Shown here: piece by piece, positions 1-12,708 of the stretch
How positions within the stretch are numbered: the stretch's first letter is position 1
Layout of the letters: every line of letters begins with the position of its first letter
Assembly (NCBI RefSeq): GCF_020080835.1
Contig: NC_058160.1
Location: 14,757,506-14,821,505, forward strand
Origin: Cotesia glomerata
Taxonomy: Eukaryota > Arthropoda > Insecta > Hymenoptera > Braconidae
Reading direction: 5' to 3'
DNA length: 64,000 nt
Notes under the pieces: model-generated
Seen by the model: only the letters and a program-made list of their open reading frames with translations
Database searches by the model: none
What the model was told of the DNA's origin: nothing
Made by a program: the position numbers and the translations under genes

Positions 1-1431
1 CGCTGAAATTAATTTTAAAAAAAATTTTAAAACAGAAGGTATAAAATGTTTGTTGTATTTATTATTATGCAAATATTGTATACAAATGAAAAATAGAAAA
101 TTAAAGCAATTACATTATGTTGAGAATAATTGCAAGTCAAAAATCAATTATTTAATCTTGGTCCGATTTAATCTGAAGTAGCAATGTAATAATCGAGATC
201 TCGGTAATCGCACGGCGAATTTTCTCCACCATCATTATCTGAGTTTTTTGCTTCATTTTTGTTATCATCATCATTATTTTTGAATACATCTTGTAAAATA
301 TCATCAATTTGAAGCGGTGTTGCGTCTCCAACAAACCATCGAGGTTTCAAGTGATTTTCCTTAAACCAACCACACTCCTCCGGATTAAGTTTAATGCAGT
401 CCGCATCAGTCGCATTTAACCACATGGAGTTAACAAATATCGTTCGCAAAATTTTTTGTTTTAGCGACTTCCAGCATGGTGGTATTAGCGTCGAATCAAA
501 ACTTTTAATTTTCCTTAAAAATTGATTATCACTCTTAACAGCCGCATAAGCTTTTTGAAAAATTCTATATCGAGGATCATTAACAGTGATACAGGTCTTT
601 ACTCCATACATTAAACACACCCTGTATAGGCATGAAATGCAGGCAGTGAAAGACACAATTGAGGATCTAGTGTTGACGCCAACTCAGAACAGCTAATGCA
701 ATTAAATTCTCTGTTTTTTTATCCGGAACTTTATGTATATTCCCCAGAATAATTATCAATACATCGGTATCTGTAGCCTTCACTAATATTTTCGAGTTTT
801 TTGGTGCTTTATAAATATGAAACATAATGCGGGTGTCAGCTTCTTCATGGTGACAAAGTAAATCGACCTCTTCTGATTTGATTACGTGATTATTACTAAC
901 ACAGTCGGAAAAAAATTTTTCTTCAACTGTTATAAAAACTTTTTTGTTTCCTAAAGCCGTGATCAGAGAATCATTCTCCCAATACTCTGACGGAAGCTTG
1001 ACGATAGCATTTCTGAAGTGGTAATTTTTCATGTATCCCAAAAAATCGTTCGGCCTGGGCTGAAGTGGACCTTTAATTTAATATGAGGTGTCAAATTCTC
1101 TACGGTTTTCACGTTCACAGCTTTTGATAGAATCTGCTAAGTATTTATCAAATATGATATGAATTTCGGAAGCACTTGTTGAGCAAAGCTTGATAAGAAT
1201 CGATTCTGCTACTTTATCAAATGTTTATGGCAAACTTGTTTCAATTAGATGTAGAAAGTAGAATCCATCAATTATTTCAATATCTACGCTTGGAGGTTGT
1301 GTTTGTTGAACGTTTTGTTTCAAAATTTTTGCTAAATTCGATTTCTCTGTTTTAAACATTTCACCAGTGCAAGAAAAAAGGGCTGGTGGTAGTGGTGCTA
1401 AAGAAATTTAAAGCAGCGTTCAATATCTATT

Positions 1432-1785
1432 TTTAACTTCCCGCTAAGAAAATTGAAAATTTTCAAAAATTGGGAAATTATTGTTTTCACCCCGTTTTTC
1501 GAAAATTCAGTTTTCATCAGATGTCGACGTTTTGAAGTCTTACGAAGCTTTCCTGACTATTTTCGCGGTGATGTCACCGTATCTGTATATATGTATGTGT
1601 GTGTATGTGTGTGTGCGTTTATGTATGTAAATCTCTCATAACTTTTGAACGGATTATCCGATTCGATCGAAATAAACGGCGTTCTGAAGAGTTCCTTTAC
1701 CCCTAGAATTTTGATACTAATTTACAAAATTTGAGTCGATCAATTTTGAGAAATCTCAACTATCAAGTAAAAGAAAAATCAAAAA
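1432..1785 (+). repeat. Dispersed AACTTCCCGC repeat, copy 1
   Basis: This copy starts TTAACTTCCCGCTAAGAAAA and runs through a GTATGTGTGT tract into CTCATAACTTTTGAACGG and GAGAAATCTCAA. The same ordered blocks recur at 13.2, 13.7-19.2 (inverted), 24.3, 26.3-35.0 and 48.6 kb. Its first ~50 bases can fold as a hairpin because AACTTCCCGC is followed by CGGGAAGTT in better-preserved copies. It separates the 5' exons of the surrounding decayed gene from its 3' half. Confidence 0.75.
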
Positions 1786-1931
1786 TTCCGATTATTTTAT
1801 TTTAATTATTGAGTTGGTAAGGTTACGTTTATTACCAAGTTTCGATGTTTTGTCGAAATAAAATAAGTAATAATGATAATTATTGATGAATAATTTTTTT
1901 TCAAATAATAACAATGGAGCATATAATTACT

Positions 1932-2036
1932 GTTATAACAATTTTTAATTGGCCATCCCATCCATTTTCAATAATAATATTACATTGATGTTATAGTGAA
2001 AAATTGATTGGATGGCCAGTTAAAAATTGTTATAAC
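1932..2036. mobile_element. 105-bp hairpin MITE
   Basis: The two ends are inverted copies: GTTATAACAATTTTTAA at the left and its complement at the right, with GGCCATCC also paired, leaving a short AT-rich centre. The whole unit is close to a palindrome and has no coding capacity. It lies just 3' (on the minus strand) of the third exon of the decayed gene. The transposon family is not recognised. Confidence 0.7.
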
Positions 2037-3234
2037 GATAATCATTAATGTTATGATAAAAATGTTTGTTGTATAAAAAAGCTAATTTGCAAACCTCCAT
2101 CGGAATTATGCCTGTTGTGAGATTGTCCTGAACTTGCTGTGGCATAGGAGCGATATTTTTTCCTTCCTAAAATATTAAACAAATTTATAAAATAAGTGTT
2201 GAAATGTTTATTATATTTTGAGTAATAATACTAAATATATCAATTTATAATCTGCAATATAAATAAATAATTGTTAATCTAGCAGACCGATTAATGACTT
2301 GAAATTAAAAATGAGTAAAAAATAATTTAAGAATTTCAAAGTGAAAAAAAAAACACTTAATTTTTTTTTTTTATTTTCTATAAGTCCGTTTTTTTATTTT
2401 TCAATAAATACATTTTTTTTATGATTCAAATAAATTAATAGCTGCTAAATTTATAGTCGTGATTTATGAGAATACATACTTTATTAGTAGAAGCCGTTGA
2501 TGGACCGTGGTCACCAGAAAATATAACAATATTTGGTATCTGTAACAAATTATTTTATTGAATTTTGACTCAAAAATACAAGTCCTTTAATTATAAGTAA
2601 TTACTTTTTTACATACCTCTTGTGATACAAAAAATTCTTCAAATGCATCTTTATATTTTCCTTTTACAACTGTAATTTGTTTTAAACAATCACGATGATA
2701 TCCAAATTCATGGGCAATTTTAAAATCAAATTTTAAATCACCGTATTTAAACTTTTTCTCTATAGGAAATAAAAGTTTTAAATAACAATCCTCAAATTTT
2801 TGCTCATCAAAGTAACACACATCTCCATTTCCACTGCACATAAAACACAGCTTCATTTTCTATTTTTAAGGTGATAATATATTCAGAATGTAATATTTTA
2901 AATATAATTTAAATAATTTCTTTTTTATTCTTATAAATATAAAAATATTTTCATCATCCAGTTTTTCACGATGCCACTCAAATTCCTTGGTTGTGTTTTA
3001 ACACGCGGTATTACGGATGGAGCAAGCTTTGGAATTTACTGAGTTTACGACTACGAACAGTGTACTCCAGGACGCATGCGCAGCTACGCTGTTATATCCT
3101 TGTCTCTTGCACAAAAAATCAGATTGTCTGTCTCTTTTATCAGAATATATTTTTCTTAAATTTTCGAAATTGAACTTTTTATTATAAAGGCTGCAAATGA
3201 TGTCAAGGTAACTACTACATCTAAATAAATTCAA

Positions 3235-4217
3235 TTTTTCTTATCGTTGATGCTGGCGTAATAGTTGGATGTGTTGATTTTATTCCAACCGATTTTAAAT
3301 CGATTAAAAAATGAAACGCTCGGACCTGATTGTACTGGCCAGTAAGCTTCAAAAACGCCTTTTATGACTAGTTCAATTACATGATAACGACAGGGTAACC
3401 AAATAAGCTTTCGTTTCAGAATTTTCTCAAGCTCTACGCCAGTGCCATGATGAATTTCTATAGATTAGAAAGATAAAGATTTGTAAGAAACATGAATAGC
3501 AAATCAAGTGATTTTTTATTTTGAACTATATTACTTCCATAAATTTTGAAAATATAACAATCAGTGGAGTTAATTTTTTTAATAAAGTTTATTTTTAAAT
3601 ATTATCATCTGACCATAGAAAACTTTATTTTTGGCAAAAAAAAATCAACTTGTCGGTTTTTAGAGGTTTTTCAATTGGAATGTTGAAAAAAAAATTGTGA
3701 AAAGATTTTGAGTATAATTTTTCTCTACTTTGTCAGATCTGAGCTTTTTTCAAGTAAATAAGACTAATAATTAAAATTTACCCGTATTGGTTGCTGCAGT
3801 ATCAAAGCATATCGCTTTAATGTAATTACTGACACCCCATTGCTCCATAGTTGAGTATACAGCTAAAGCTTGTTCAATTCCAGATCCTGCATTAATTTTT
3901 GGAATACCCAATAGCTGTTCACTGCCAGACGATGTTAAAAGCACCGGAAGCATATCTACTGTCTTTGTCCCAACAATATCACTTAGCAGTTTACTATTCC
4001 AATGGACCACATAATTGTCATTGAATTTTAAGTCTTTTTTTAAGCCTTTAGCAATTTCTTTCCGATGAATTATACGGTGTCGTTGAATAGTCTTATAACT
4101 CAAATTTACATTCCGAGTATCGAATCCCACACTCTTTAAAGTAGCTGCCAAAATATATGTGGCGCTTCGGCTACTTACATTACTACGATCAAGTGCAGCA
4201 GCTGATTCTGGCGTCAT
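3235..4217 (-). pseudogene. Transposase-like multicopy gene, partial, with one intron
   Basis: The minus strand encodes a block from 4217 to 3782 (MTPESAAALDRS to CFDTAATNTG), then a GTAAAT donor, an intron 3781-3458 with a CTATAG acceptor, and a second exon from 3457 to about 3235 (IHHGTGVELE, LPCRYHVIELVIKGVFEAYW). The intron is phase 1 and restores the codon. The protein aligns by eye along its length with the transposase at 10.1-12.3 kb: VVHWNSKLLSDIVG matches IIHWDGKHLPDITG, FDTAATNTG matches CDTTASNTE, and CRYHVIELV matches CRHHILEVV. Here the first Asp (WDG) is Asn (WNS). Upstream, a TAA interrupts the matching frame just before the Met, and the C-terminal third is missing. It is either a decayed transposon copy or a relic of a domesticated one. 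The intron is absent from the 10-12 kb copy. Confidence 0.65.
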
Positions 4218-4389
4218 AATATTAATTTATGGTGTCCGTTTTGCTGTTAAAAAATCTGTTTCAAAGTTAGACACATTTGAATTTTGACTCATAAATGAAT
4301 CTGACTATAGTTGCAACTCCTGACTAGATGTTGTAGTATCACAGTCATCATTATTGTTATAATCACGAGAGGTGTCTTCTGAAAAATAT

Positions 4390-7030
4390 AAATTATTTTG
4401 ACGTTGTTAAATCAAAAATACACTTCTCACAAAAAATAAGGGAGCAAGAAAAAAATCAAAATATTTGGGGAATTTTCAACAGTCTGTAACTTATAAAAAA
4501 ACTATTGTCCAAAAATTTTTTTATTCCTAATCTTAAGAAAACTACTAAGATAAAAATTTTCGGAATTTTTTTTGGTTTTTATTTTTAGCCTATGGCTTTG
4601 GAAAAAATTTTTTTGACTTAATCTCTATATGGACTGGATGTCTTATTCATTTAGCTTCGATTTGTTCGTTTAAAAACCTCGATATGAGCATTTCTCGCTG
4701 AGATATCGGTGTTTCAATGAAAAAAGATCATTTTGTCTTTGATTATCAATATTTCAGCAACCAATGATCGTAAAGAAAATTCAAAATGGGTTTCGAAAAC
4801 TTGGATGAATTTTCTACAAGAATTAGCCATTGATTTTTTGAAAGAAAATTTTTTTTTAATCATTATATGAATTTAAACAAGCAATAAAAAAGGGCTTTTC
4901 GTAGTTTTTTGAAAAATCAAAGGCCTAATCAAAATTTGCTGCAATTTCCATTTTTTTATTTGCTGTACGATAATTTTTTCTCAAGTTACAGCCTGTTGAA
5001 AATCCTCCAAATACTTGGATTTCTTTCTTGCTTCCTTAATTTGTGTAAGAGTATGATAAAAGTGCACAAGTTCGCAAGGCAATTAACTACTAAAATATTA
5101 TTTTTGTGTAGAAAATATGCAAAAAATTTACAATCGTAGCGTAAATAAAGTTAATTGTACAAAATGAAAAGTTATATCAGCCAAATAAATTTTAGGAAAA
5201 TCTGTTTTTTCGAGCGTGAAATAATTTCAATGGCCTAAAAAAATTCGATTTGAATCAAAATATTTTAGTTTTCTTAGATATTTTCATCAGTTGAGAAAAT
5301 TGATACTTTGTTGAAGAATTTTTTTCTTACTTTGTGTAAAACTTAAAAATTCCTTCAGTATAATAATTTAGATAAGTATTTATTTATTAGAACAGTAACT
5401 TATTATTAGCACGGTACAAAATAGTTATTTTGACTTTATTAAACTATTATTAATGAATACGTAACTATCGCATTTATTTACATTATTTCTTCGTGTTTTT
5501 CAACTGAGATATTATTATTTTCTTGCAGATTTGAAGACATTGGAAGTTGAAAAGCAATGTTATTCGTTCTATCGGAACCTTTTGAACTATTCTTCCAGCG
5601 ATGTCAAATAATTGTTCGAGTTTTTTTTTCAAAGCTATTTTCTCTTTGTTTTTGAGCACGTGATTTTTTTTTCGGTTGCACAGTAAATATTTCCATTTTT
5701 TGAAAATACTAATTTTTTTCTTTACAATGTTGCAAAAACCAGAAGTTGGAATCTGTAAATTATTCCAGCAGTCTTGAACGACACTAGCAGTTTTTGAAGC
5801 ACTCTCATAAATTTTTAATTTGAGAACTTTATGTTGATAATAAAATAATGATCAAACTTCTTTGACAGTCGGAAGTTTACGGTGAAACACTACAATTTTT
5901 GCTTCTATGAAAAATCTTAGTTTCCAGGCCACTAAACCTCGCGGATAAGAAATAGTCGCCTGGATATCGTTTATAATTTTGGTCCACTGCCCTGGGATAT
6001 TCCGCTCCCGTATTTATGATTGTCTTTTGTTTTAAGAGAGCTTGATTAGATAGATTATGGGACAGAAGTTACCACGTGTGCCAGTTAAATTTATTTTACT
6101 TACTTACAAAAGTTACTGTGCAGACGGTCCTTCTTCCGTGGTTGGTGTTGTAGTTGATTAGATTGAATTACGATTGATGACAAAATTACAACAAACTTAA
6201 TTTTATTTCACTAACTAAACACTTGGATTATATTTATTATATTCGGTGACGAAATACAATAGATTTGTAATAGGAATATTTTACAAATATTCTAGGTTGT
6301 CGGTAGTTAATTATTTATAATAACGCAATGCGAGTTTAACACAGAATAGTAGTAATAATGATAATATAAACTTAATGATTAAATAATAGATTTAATAGAT
6401 GTTAATAATTTTTTGTAGTTTTGGGGAGTAATCACCTAATAGTGGTAATAGTGGTATAGTGGTAAGAATGACTAAGATAAATCTAACGTGGTGGTTGACA
6501 CCGGGGGATAGATCGAAGTGTCGATCATCGCTCAAGTTTTGAGGTTCGTAGCTGATTTTTCCCTCCTCGTGTCGTCTTGTGACGTCACGGGGCTACACAT
6601 CAATTTAGCTAGTGTCGGTAACGAAAATTTCGGGTGGTAGTTCGCCAGGCTGGTAACATCGGGACATTTTGTAGTGTCTCAACGGTTATTAATTTTCTCA
6701 ATAGGAACACCAATCAAACAAGTTTTCTCTAATGACATATTGTCGATTTTTTTATCAAATCGAACTTAAACGTAACAAAGTAACGTAATGAAACAATTCA
6801 CAAACACAGAATTAACTGAACGCTTAATTTGTAATACTGTAATTGAGGTTGAAGTTATTTTTACGATGAAACAATTACATGCCATAAATAAATTCAAACT
6901 ATCAATTACAATTAAACAATCTAAAGAAATAAAGAAAAAAATTACATACCAAACCATGAATAAATACTTAATGAAAACTCAAATTCGCGTTGACAACGTT
7001 TGAGTTACTTTGAACAATTAAGAATAGAAT
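4390..7030. other. Non-coding AT-rich stretch
   Basis: I see no supported gene. The open frames at 4909-5139 and 6766-7003 are low-complexity Lys/Asn/Ile/Phe translations without recognisable motifs. Around 6470-6660 base composition shifts to higher GC (gtggtggttgacaccggggg, cctcctcgtgtcgtcttgtg), which suggests a piece of an unidentified element, possibly an LTR or UTR, but no partner repeat was found in the window. Confidence 0.4.
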
Positions 7031-7039
7031 CAAAGTAAT

Positions 7040-7345
7040 TATACACAAAAAGTATTCATTTTTTTGAACAATGCAATGATAAAAATCAGGTGGTGGTAGT
7101 GAAGAAAGGCTATGTTTTCAGCTTCGGTAACAGATTACGGAAAAGCTCACGATACCTCGCAGCGCTTTAGCGTGAAGAAAGGCAGCGTTGTAGCGTGAAA
7201 CAATCAAGGTCATTTTCCGATCAAAGGGAATCGAAGTTATTATACACGGACAGTATTCCCTTTTTTGAACAGTGCAATGATAGAAATAAGGTGGTGGGAG
7301 AAAGAAAGGCTATGTTTTCAGCTTCGGATTACGGAAAATCAGGAA
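7040..7345 (+). repeat. Partial tandem duplication, ~210 bp apart
   Basis: A block reading TTTTTTGAACAATGCAATGAT, then AGAAAGGCTATGTTTTCAGC and TTACGGAAAA at 7057-7145 recurs with a few differences at 7260-7340. The spacing is about 210 bases. No gene is evident in it. Confidence 0.6.
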
Positions 7346-7399
7346 TTTGCGCTCAAAATGGACGCCGGTATTCGTAAGTGCGTAGTAATCTTTGACCTT

Positions 7400-8117
7400 G
7401 AGTATACGTTAACTGGGTTGTACAAATTCAACCGACGCTTGACTAATCCGTGAGAAGACAATGGAACTTTCTCAAAGAATTTATTTCTCGGCTTTATTTT
7501 ATTAAATAAAATAGTTGCAACTAAACCGATTTTCCAGATGTTCAGAATTAATTATAATTAATCGAGTAAATTAATAAAATCTATTCTCACGACAATTAAC
7601 ACCGCAAGGTCCTTGAGAAGTCCTTGGGTATAAGCCCCCTTGAGGAATCTCAACGGCAACTAACAAATAAAATTTAATTGCAACAAAAAAATTATTGAAT
7701 TATTATTAAATAAATTATTAATAAGCAATCGATAACCCACAATTTAATTAATTAAATGATAAGTAAACCGAATATAAAACGCCGCGGTCCACTCCTAGCC
7801 CACAGAGTAATTATTGATACCTTTATGAATAAACGACGATCTAACTCACCACTGGAGATTGAAGTCCTAGATGTTATTGGCTTCTGTCGATAGGTAACAA
7901 CTCCGGGGATCCGTTCTCCTTGATTTGTGGCATACTGTCTGGCGGTTACACTACTTCTCCCTGTCACAACGCATGGCTCACCTATATAATAACCCCCAAA
8001 ATACCCCCTTCTACTCTCTCTTTAGGCCCGAAGATCGAGGCGCACCAGTGCAAGTCGAATAGTTATCGATCTCTAGCGACTTATCGATGCAGGGTAATTT
8101 TACCCTGTTACAATATA
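7400..8117. other. Non-coding; possible LTR-like segment
   Basis: There is no credible ORF. The right part has CTATATAATAACCCCC, a TATA-like core, about 120 bases before an end reading AGGGTAATTTTACCCTGTTACA (8088-8110). This gives a weak impression of a retroelement LTR ending in CA. No second copy lies in the window, so this stays a suggestion. Confidence 0.25.
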
Positions 8118-9002
8118 TTAGGGTGGCCCAAAAAAACTGACTATTTTTTTTTTGAGTCTTGAGTGAAAAAATGTTAGTTTTTGATTTTTTAAGAGCCCTC
8201 TCGAAAAGACAGCTTAAAAAAAAATTTTTAAGAGGTCACCAAATTTTTTAAAATTTCAAAAATCGTCAAAAGTCGAACGTTATTTTTTCAATTTTTTTTC
8301 TCTTTACGGTATAATTTTATAGACCGAAAAAAATAAGGTTCTGAAAGTTTCAGTTCAAAATTTAAATTTTGAAAGGTCGCTCATAATTTTTTTTTTTTTT
8401 TTTAATTAATCATATCGCCGACTTTAAATGTTGGGAGTGGTACGTTGGGGTCTTTTTGGTTTTTAATAATCTTAAACTACGCGGCAAGATCAAATCTCAA
8501 CCAAGCTGCTTTCTAAGACCAGCTTGGGATTCGAATCCACGCTTGGAAGTTTATTAAATAAAATTATTAAATTAAAAAAAATTTTTTTTCTGTATTGTGT
8601 TTGATTTTTAGTTCATCTCGTGATATTTTTATCGAATATGGTACTAAATAGAAAAAAAAATGCATGGAATTTTAATTCGAATTGTAAAAGGTCGCTCAAA
8701 AAAATCTAAACTAATGCACTAATAAATTGAAAAAAATTATGAGCAACATTTCAAAATTTAAATTTTGAACTCAAATTTTCAGAAACTTATTTTTTTTAGT
8801 CTATAAAATTATACCGTAACGAGAAAAAAAATTAAAAAAAAAAAAAGTTCGATTATTGACGATTTTTGAAATTTTAAAAAATTTGGAGTGACCTCTTAAA
8901 AATTTTTTTTTAAGCTGTCTTTTGGAGAGGGCTCTTAGAACATCAAAAACTAACACTACTTCACTCGAGACTAAAAAAAAAAATAGGTTTTTTTGGGCCA
9001 CC

Positions 9003-9006
<4 letters not shown>
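8118..9006. mobile_element. Foldback element with TTAGGGTGGCCC ends
   Basis: The left arm begins TTAGGGTGGCCCAAAAAAAC and the right arm ends in its inverted copy with one visible mismatch at the terminal CCTTAA. Arm sequence such as TCTAT/GTCTATAAAATTATACCG and AGAGCCCTCTCGAAAAGACAGC is repeated in reverse on the other side, giving arms of ~300 bp around a unique centre. The flanks are TA-rich, consistent with a TA target. No ORF is present, so it is non-autonomous. Its termini resemble those of the 9095-12712 transposon and the 24.4-26.3 kb foldback element. Confidence 0.8.

Positions 9007-9094
<88 letters not shown>
9007..9094. repeat. (TA)n microsatellite between two elements
   Basis: About 44 uninterrupted TA units join the right end of the 8118-9006 foldback to the left TIR of the 9095-12712 transposon. 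A shorter (TA)n, 12713-12762, flanks the other end of that transposon, so the insertion site was probably a TA tract. Confidence 0.95.
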
Positions 9095-9098
<4 letters not shown>

Positions 9099-9452
9099 GG
9101 TGGTCGTTAAAAATTAAATTCTTTCAGACGCCTAAAAAAATCCTTCCTTTTGACGAAAAACTACGGGAAAAATTTTTCTTTTTGATTTTTAACAAAAATG
9201 ACACGTGCCGGCGGCCAATTTAAGTTCATTTTTCGATAAAATTATAGTTTTTTGGAATATTTGTTACATTATTTAAATTTTGATAAAAAATCATGAAAAT
9301 ATGCTTATAGGAAATCGAATTCTCTACAAAAGGGTTTCTTTTGTTTTTAGATGAAGTTCATATCCATCGAGATAATCTCATTGGTAAACTTATTAACTTT
9401 ATTAAATCATTTATTTTAGCACTAAAAACTTTATTTTTCTTGAGATATGAAC
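9095..9452 (+). repeat. Left terminal inverted repeat of the 3.6-kb transposon
   Basis: 358 bases are matched by the complement of 12355-12712. It begins TTAGGGTGGTCG and ends GAGATATGAAC. Confidence 0.9.
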
Positions 9453-10139
9453 ACTTCTATTAAAATATCTTGAATTACATATATATTTTTGATATTTTGA
9501 CATAAGTAAATGATTTTTAATTGAATGATTTTCAAATAAAATCTCTGTCGGTAAGGTATCTACAATGAATTTATAATCGATATCGATATTTTCCTAAATT
9601 ATCGACACTTCTAAAAATCTATTGAATGGTAAACATTGCCCAAGCATGATTAGTTTAATTCGTTTAATTTGTTATTACTGTACTCTTAACATATTGACTT
9701 TAATGTGTTCACTTGTCACTCATTTTCGTGCTCCAAGTTTAGTTTTTTATTTGTATTGAGACATTGAAATATTTGATTGTATCGATCGCAAGAGAAACAG
9801 TGTCAAATGTAATTGCTACAGTGTAAGATTCATTTGCATTTGTGAGGTTATACATGAAAGTAAAGCCCAAGAATTTAATCAGAATCCACTGATACTCTGT
9901 TACGAAAATTAATTATCAAATTTTAATATTTTATTCTGTGAAATAAGTATTATTCATCTTTCTTTAAAATTAACATGACAATGCAAGACGAAAAAAAAAA
10001 TATATTTTTAATTGGGGATACTCATTCTCAGATCGATGGAAATCAATTACCATCCAATTTACAAGTTCTATAATTTTTATTTCATAATCTTCGAGTATTA
10101 AACCATAATTTACGTGATAGTAAATATCTAGTTTATGAT

Positions 10140-12331
10140 GAATTGATAACTTTTTGGCAAAAAGTGAAAATACCAACTCAGCAAAAATGTCGATGTATTG
10201 CAAAAATTGAACAATTATATAATGATTGGCGCAGTTTGCAAAAAAGTTCTTCAATAAAAGGAATCACCCAAACAAATAAAGAGGAAGCTTTTTCATCATC
10301 TCTTAAAAACTTATTCGACATTGCGCATAATGATGCTTTAAATATGATCGATGTTAAGATTAAAAATTTTTTATTAAATCAACGTAAGCCTTGTCGTGTT
10401 GGATACATCGATGAGGTTGAAGATACAATTTCCGGTAAATATTGAAACAATATCATTATTCTATGGTTTATATTTTGAAATTATAACTTTTTTTTTCATT
10501 TTTTTTTGAAAGTTCTGAACCTGGTTCACAAATTGAGTCATCAGAAACAAACTCTTTCAGTCAACGAAGCCTTCATAGAGATCCCTGTTTTGTATTGGAA
10601 TTAAATGAATCACCATCATCGAAAAAACCTCGAGGAACACTCGATATTTTTACTCCAAAACTATGCACAATGTTGGATAAATGTAAAATCAGCGATCGGA
10701 ATGCGACGGGTTTATTGATTAGTTTTCTTGAAGCTGTTGGGATGGATGCTAGCCAATACATTGTTAATAGAACTTCAATAAAACAGAAGCGTGAAAAGTT
10801 TCGAGAGGACAGAGCCGCGGAAATTCAACATAGATTTAAAAATACAGAACTCAGTAGATTAATTATCCACTGGGACGGCAAACATTTACCTGACATCACT
10901 GGTAGAAACTTCATAGAGCGTCTTCCCATTATAATTTCTGCAGAAAAAGAAACTTAAATACTGTCGATACCCAAACTCGAAAATTCCACCGGTCGTGCAA
11001 TGGCTGATGCAGTTTTTGATGCTCTGCAAGAATACGGGATTAGTGAATTCGTAGTTGGTTTGTGCTGTGATACTACAGCTTCAAATACAGAACAATTTAA
11101 CGGTGCAGCAGTGTTGATTGAACAAGCATTGGAACGAGATCTTCTTCTATTACCATGTCGACACCATATATTGGAAGTTGTACTGAAAGCTGTATTCGAT
11201 TGTCAAATTTTCAATTCTTCTGGACCAAATGTGCCTTTATTTGTCAGGTTCAGGAAAGAATGGGATGCATTGGACCTTACAAAATTTGAATCTGGAATAA
11301 ACAATCCGATAATCTTTAATATTCTCGAAAATGATATTCTCGACATCCGTGAATTTGCAGAAACACAATTTACTTTGAATCACGACAGAGACGATTATTT
11401 AGAATTATTAAAGTTGACATTGATATTCATTGGAGTAGTACCCGATAATGTTGTGTTTCGTGTTCCTGGAGCTATGCATCAAGCAAGGTGGATGGCCAAG
11501 GCAATTTACTCTCTCAAAATTTTTCTTTTGCGATCTACGTTTAAGTTGACTTCGAATGAACGAAAAAATCTTGGTATGATTTGTGTTTTTATTGTAAAAA
11601 TATATGTGAAGATATTGTTTATGGCATCATCATCAATCAAAGCTCCCAATTGTGATTTTCAATTGATACAACCGATTTACAACTTCCAATCAATTGACAA
11701 AAAACTATTATCTGCTGCTTTGAAAAAAATTTTGAATCATTTATGGTATCTCACTCCAGAAAACTGTTTAATGGCACTATTCGATGACAATGTTGATGAA
11801 GAAACGAAAAAAAAAATGGTTCAAAAGTTATTCGATAATAACGATTATGATTCCTCAGATGACAGTCAAATCTGTAATTCAAAAAAAATAGTAATAGCTG
11901 AAAGAGATGTACCAAAATTATTCGACCATGGATTAGAACAGTTCCTTGATTATTCATCAATTAATTTCTTTCTTTAACTGGGTTTGGATACTAGTTGGCT
12001 GAAAGATGATTGTGAAAACTGGCGAGAAAATATAAATTATCAGATCTGTTTGAACGCTGTAAATAATTTATCTGTTGTGAACGATGTTGCTGAACGCGGT
12101 GTGAAATTAATGCAAGAATACAATGATTTGTTTACGAAAGATGAAAATCAGAAGCAGTTAGTAATTCAAACATTGAATGATTACAGAGCTCGAAACATAA
12201 AAAATACAAAAAAAAGCTTGGAATTAATAAATCAGTCTATAAGATGTAAATTTGAACTGTTTTTTTTAAAATGGATAGATAATATCGAATATAACTTGGT
12301 AGTCATTAACTTAATCTCTATAAATGAATAA
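10140..12331 (+). pseudogene. Transposase-like protein of the 3.6-kb transposon, two in-frame stops
   Basis: An N-terminal block at 10140-10445 (ITFWQKVKIPTQQKCRCIAK) ends in a GTAAAT donor-like site and is followed by a short AT-rich intron-like gap. From about 10510 one frame runs to 12331, broken by TAA at 10955-10957 (just before ILSIPKL) and TAA at 11975-11977. Motifs in order are DKCKISDRNATG, IIHWDGKHLPDITG (candidate first Asp), GLCCDTTASNTE (second Asp), LLPCRHHILEVV (a C-x2-H motif as known between the second D and E of several DDE superfamilies), and VVNDVAERGVKLMQEYN near the C terminus. A helical, Lys-rich tail ends close to the right TIR. The whole would be roughly 650-700 residues. 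The 3.2-4.2 kb locus is a homologue. The specific superfamily is not certain. Confidence 0.7.
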
Positions 12332-12354
12332 TTGTATATAAAATTTACTAAATT

Positions 12355-12708
12355 GTTCATATCTCAAGAAAAATAAAGTTTTTAGTGCTAAAATAAATGA
12401 TTTAATAAAGTTAATAAGTTTACCAATGAGATTATCTCGATGGATATGAACTTCATCTAAAAACAAAAGAAACCCTTTTGTAGAGAATTCGATTTCCTAT
12501 AAGCATATTTTCATGATTTTTTATCAAAATTTAAATAATGTAACAAATATTCCAAAAAACTATAATTTTATCGAAAAATGAACTTAAATTGGCTGCCGGC
12601 ACGTGTCATTTTTGTTAAAAATCAAAAAGAAAAATTTTTCCCGTAGTTTTTCGTCAAAAGGAAGGATTTTTTTAGGCGTCTGAAAGAATTTAATTTTTAA
12701 CGACCACC

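Larger units (their letters stand above)
168..2856 (-). pseudogene. Decayed multi-exon gene of the HEEADTR / LPAFHAYTGC multicopy family
   Basis: Three 5' exons read cleanly with GT-AG borders, all phase 0: 2856-2617 (80 codons, begins MKLCFMC, Cys/His-rich with CxxC and YHRDC, a likely zinc-binding region), 2539-2480 and 2166-2095. Further 3', 1395-1042 continues the family (IDGFYFLHL, VAESILIKL, FDKYLADSIK) but has two in-frame TAA codons. 1041-667 holds HHEEADTR and KATDTDVLII; then LPAFHAYTGC appears in another frame, followed by an apparent deletion. 656-168 gives a C-terminal part ending in an acidic tail. The acidic residues in HEEADTR, TDTDV and TGC(D) resemble PIN/XPG-type nuclease motifs, which is only an inference. 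Members of this family are multicopy in invertebrates as I recall; its function is not known to me. The 5' exons look intact while the 3' half is broken, so I call it a pseudogene. A dispersed repeat and a hairpin MITE sit in its introns or between its exons. Confidence 0.6.

Noticed and set aside
5693..5893. Possible small gene in AT-rich DNA near 5.6-5.9 kb
   Set aside because: There is no open frame of note and only low-complexity composition.
8461..8560. tRNA-like GGGATTCGAATCCACG in the centre of a foldback element
   Set aside because: The B-box-like match has no convincing A box, anticodon stem or acceptor stem.
9970..10254. Minus-strand 94-codon frame in the 3.6-kb transposon
   Set aside because: It overlaps the transposase N-terminal coding region on the other strand and has no recognisable features.
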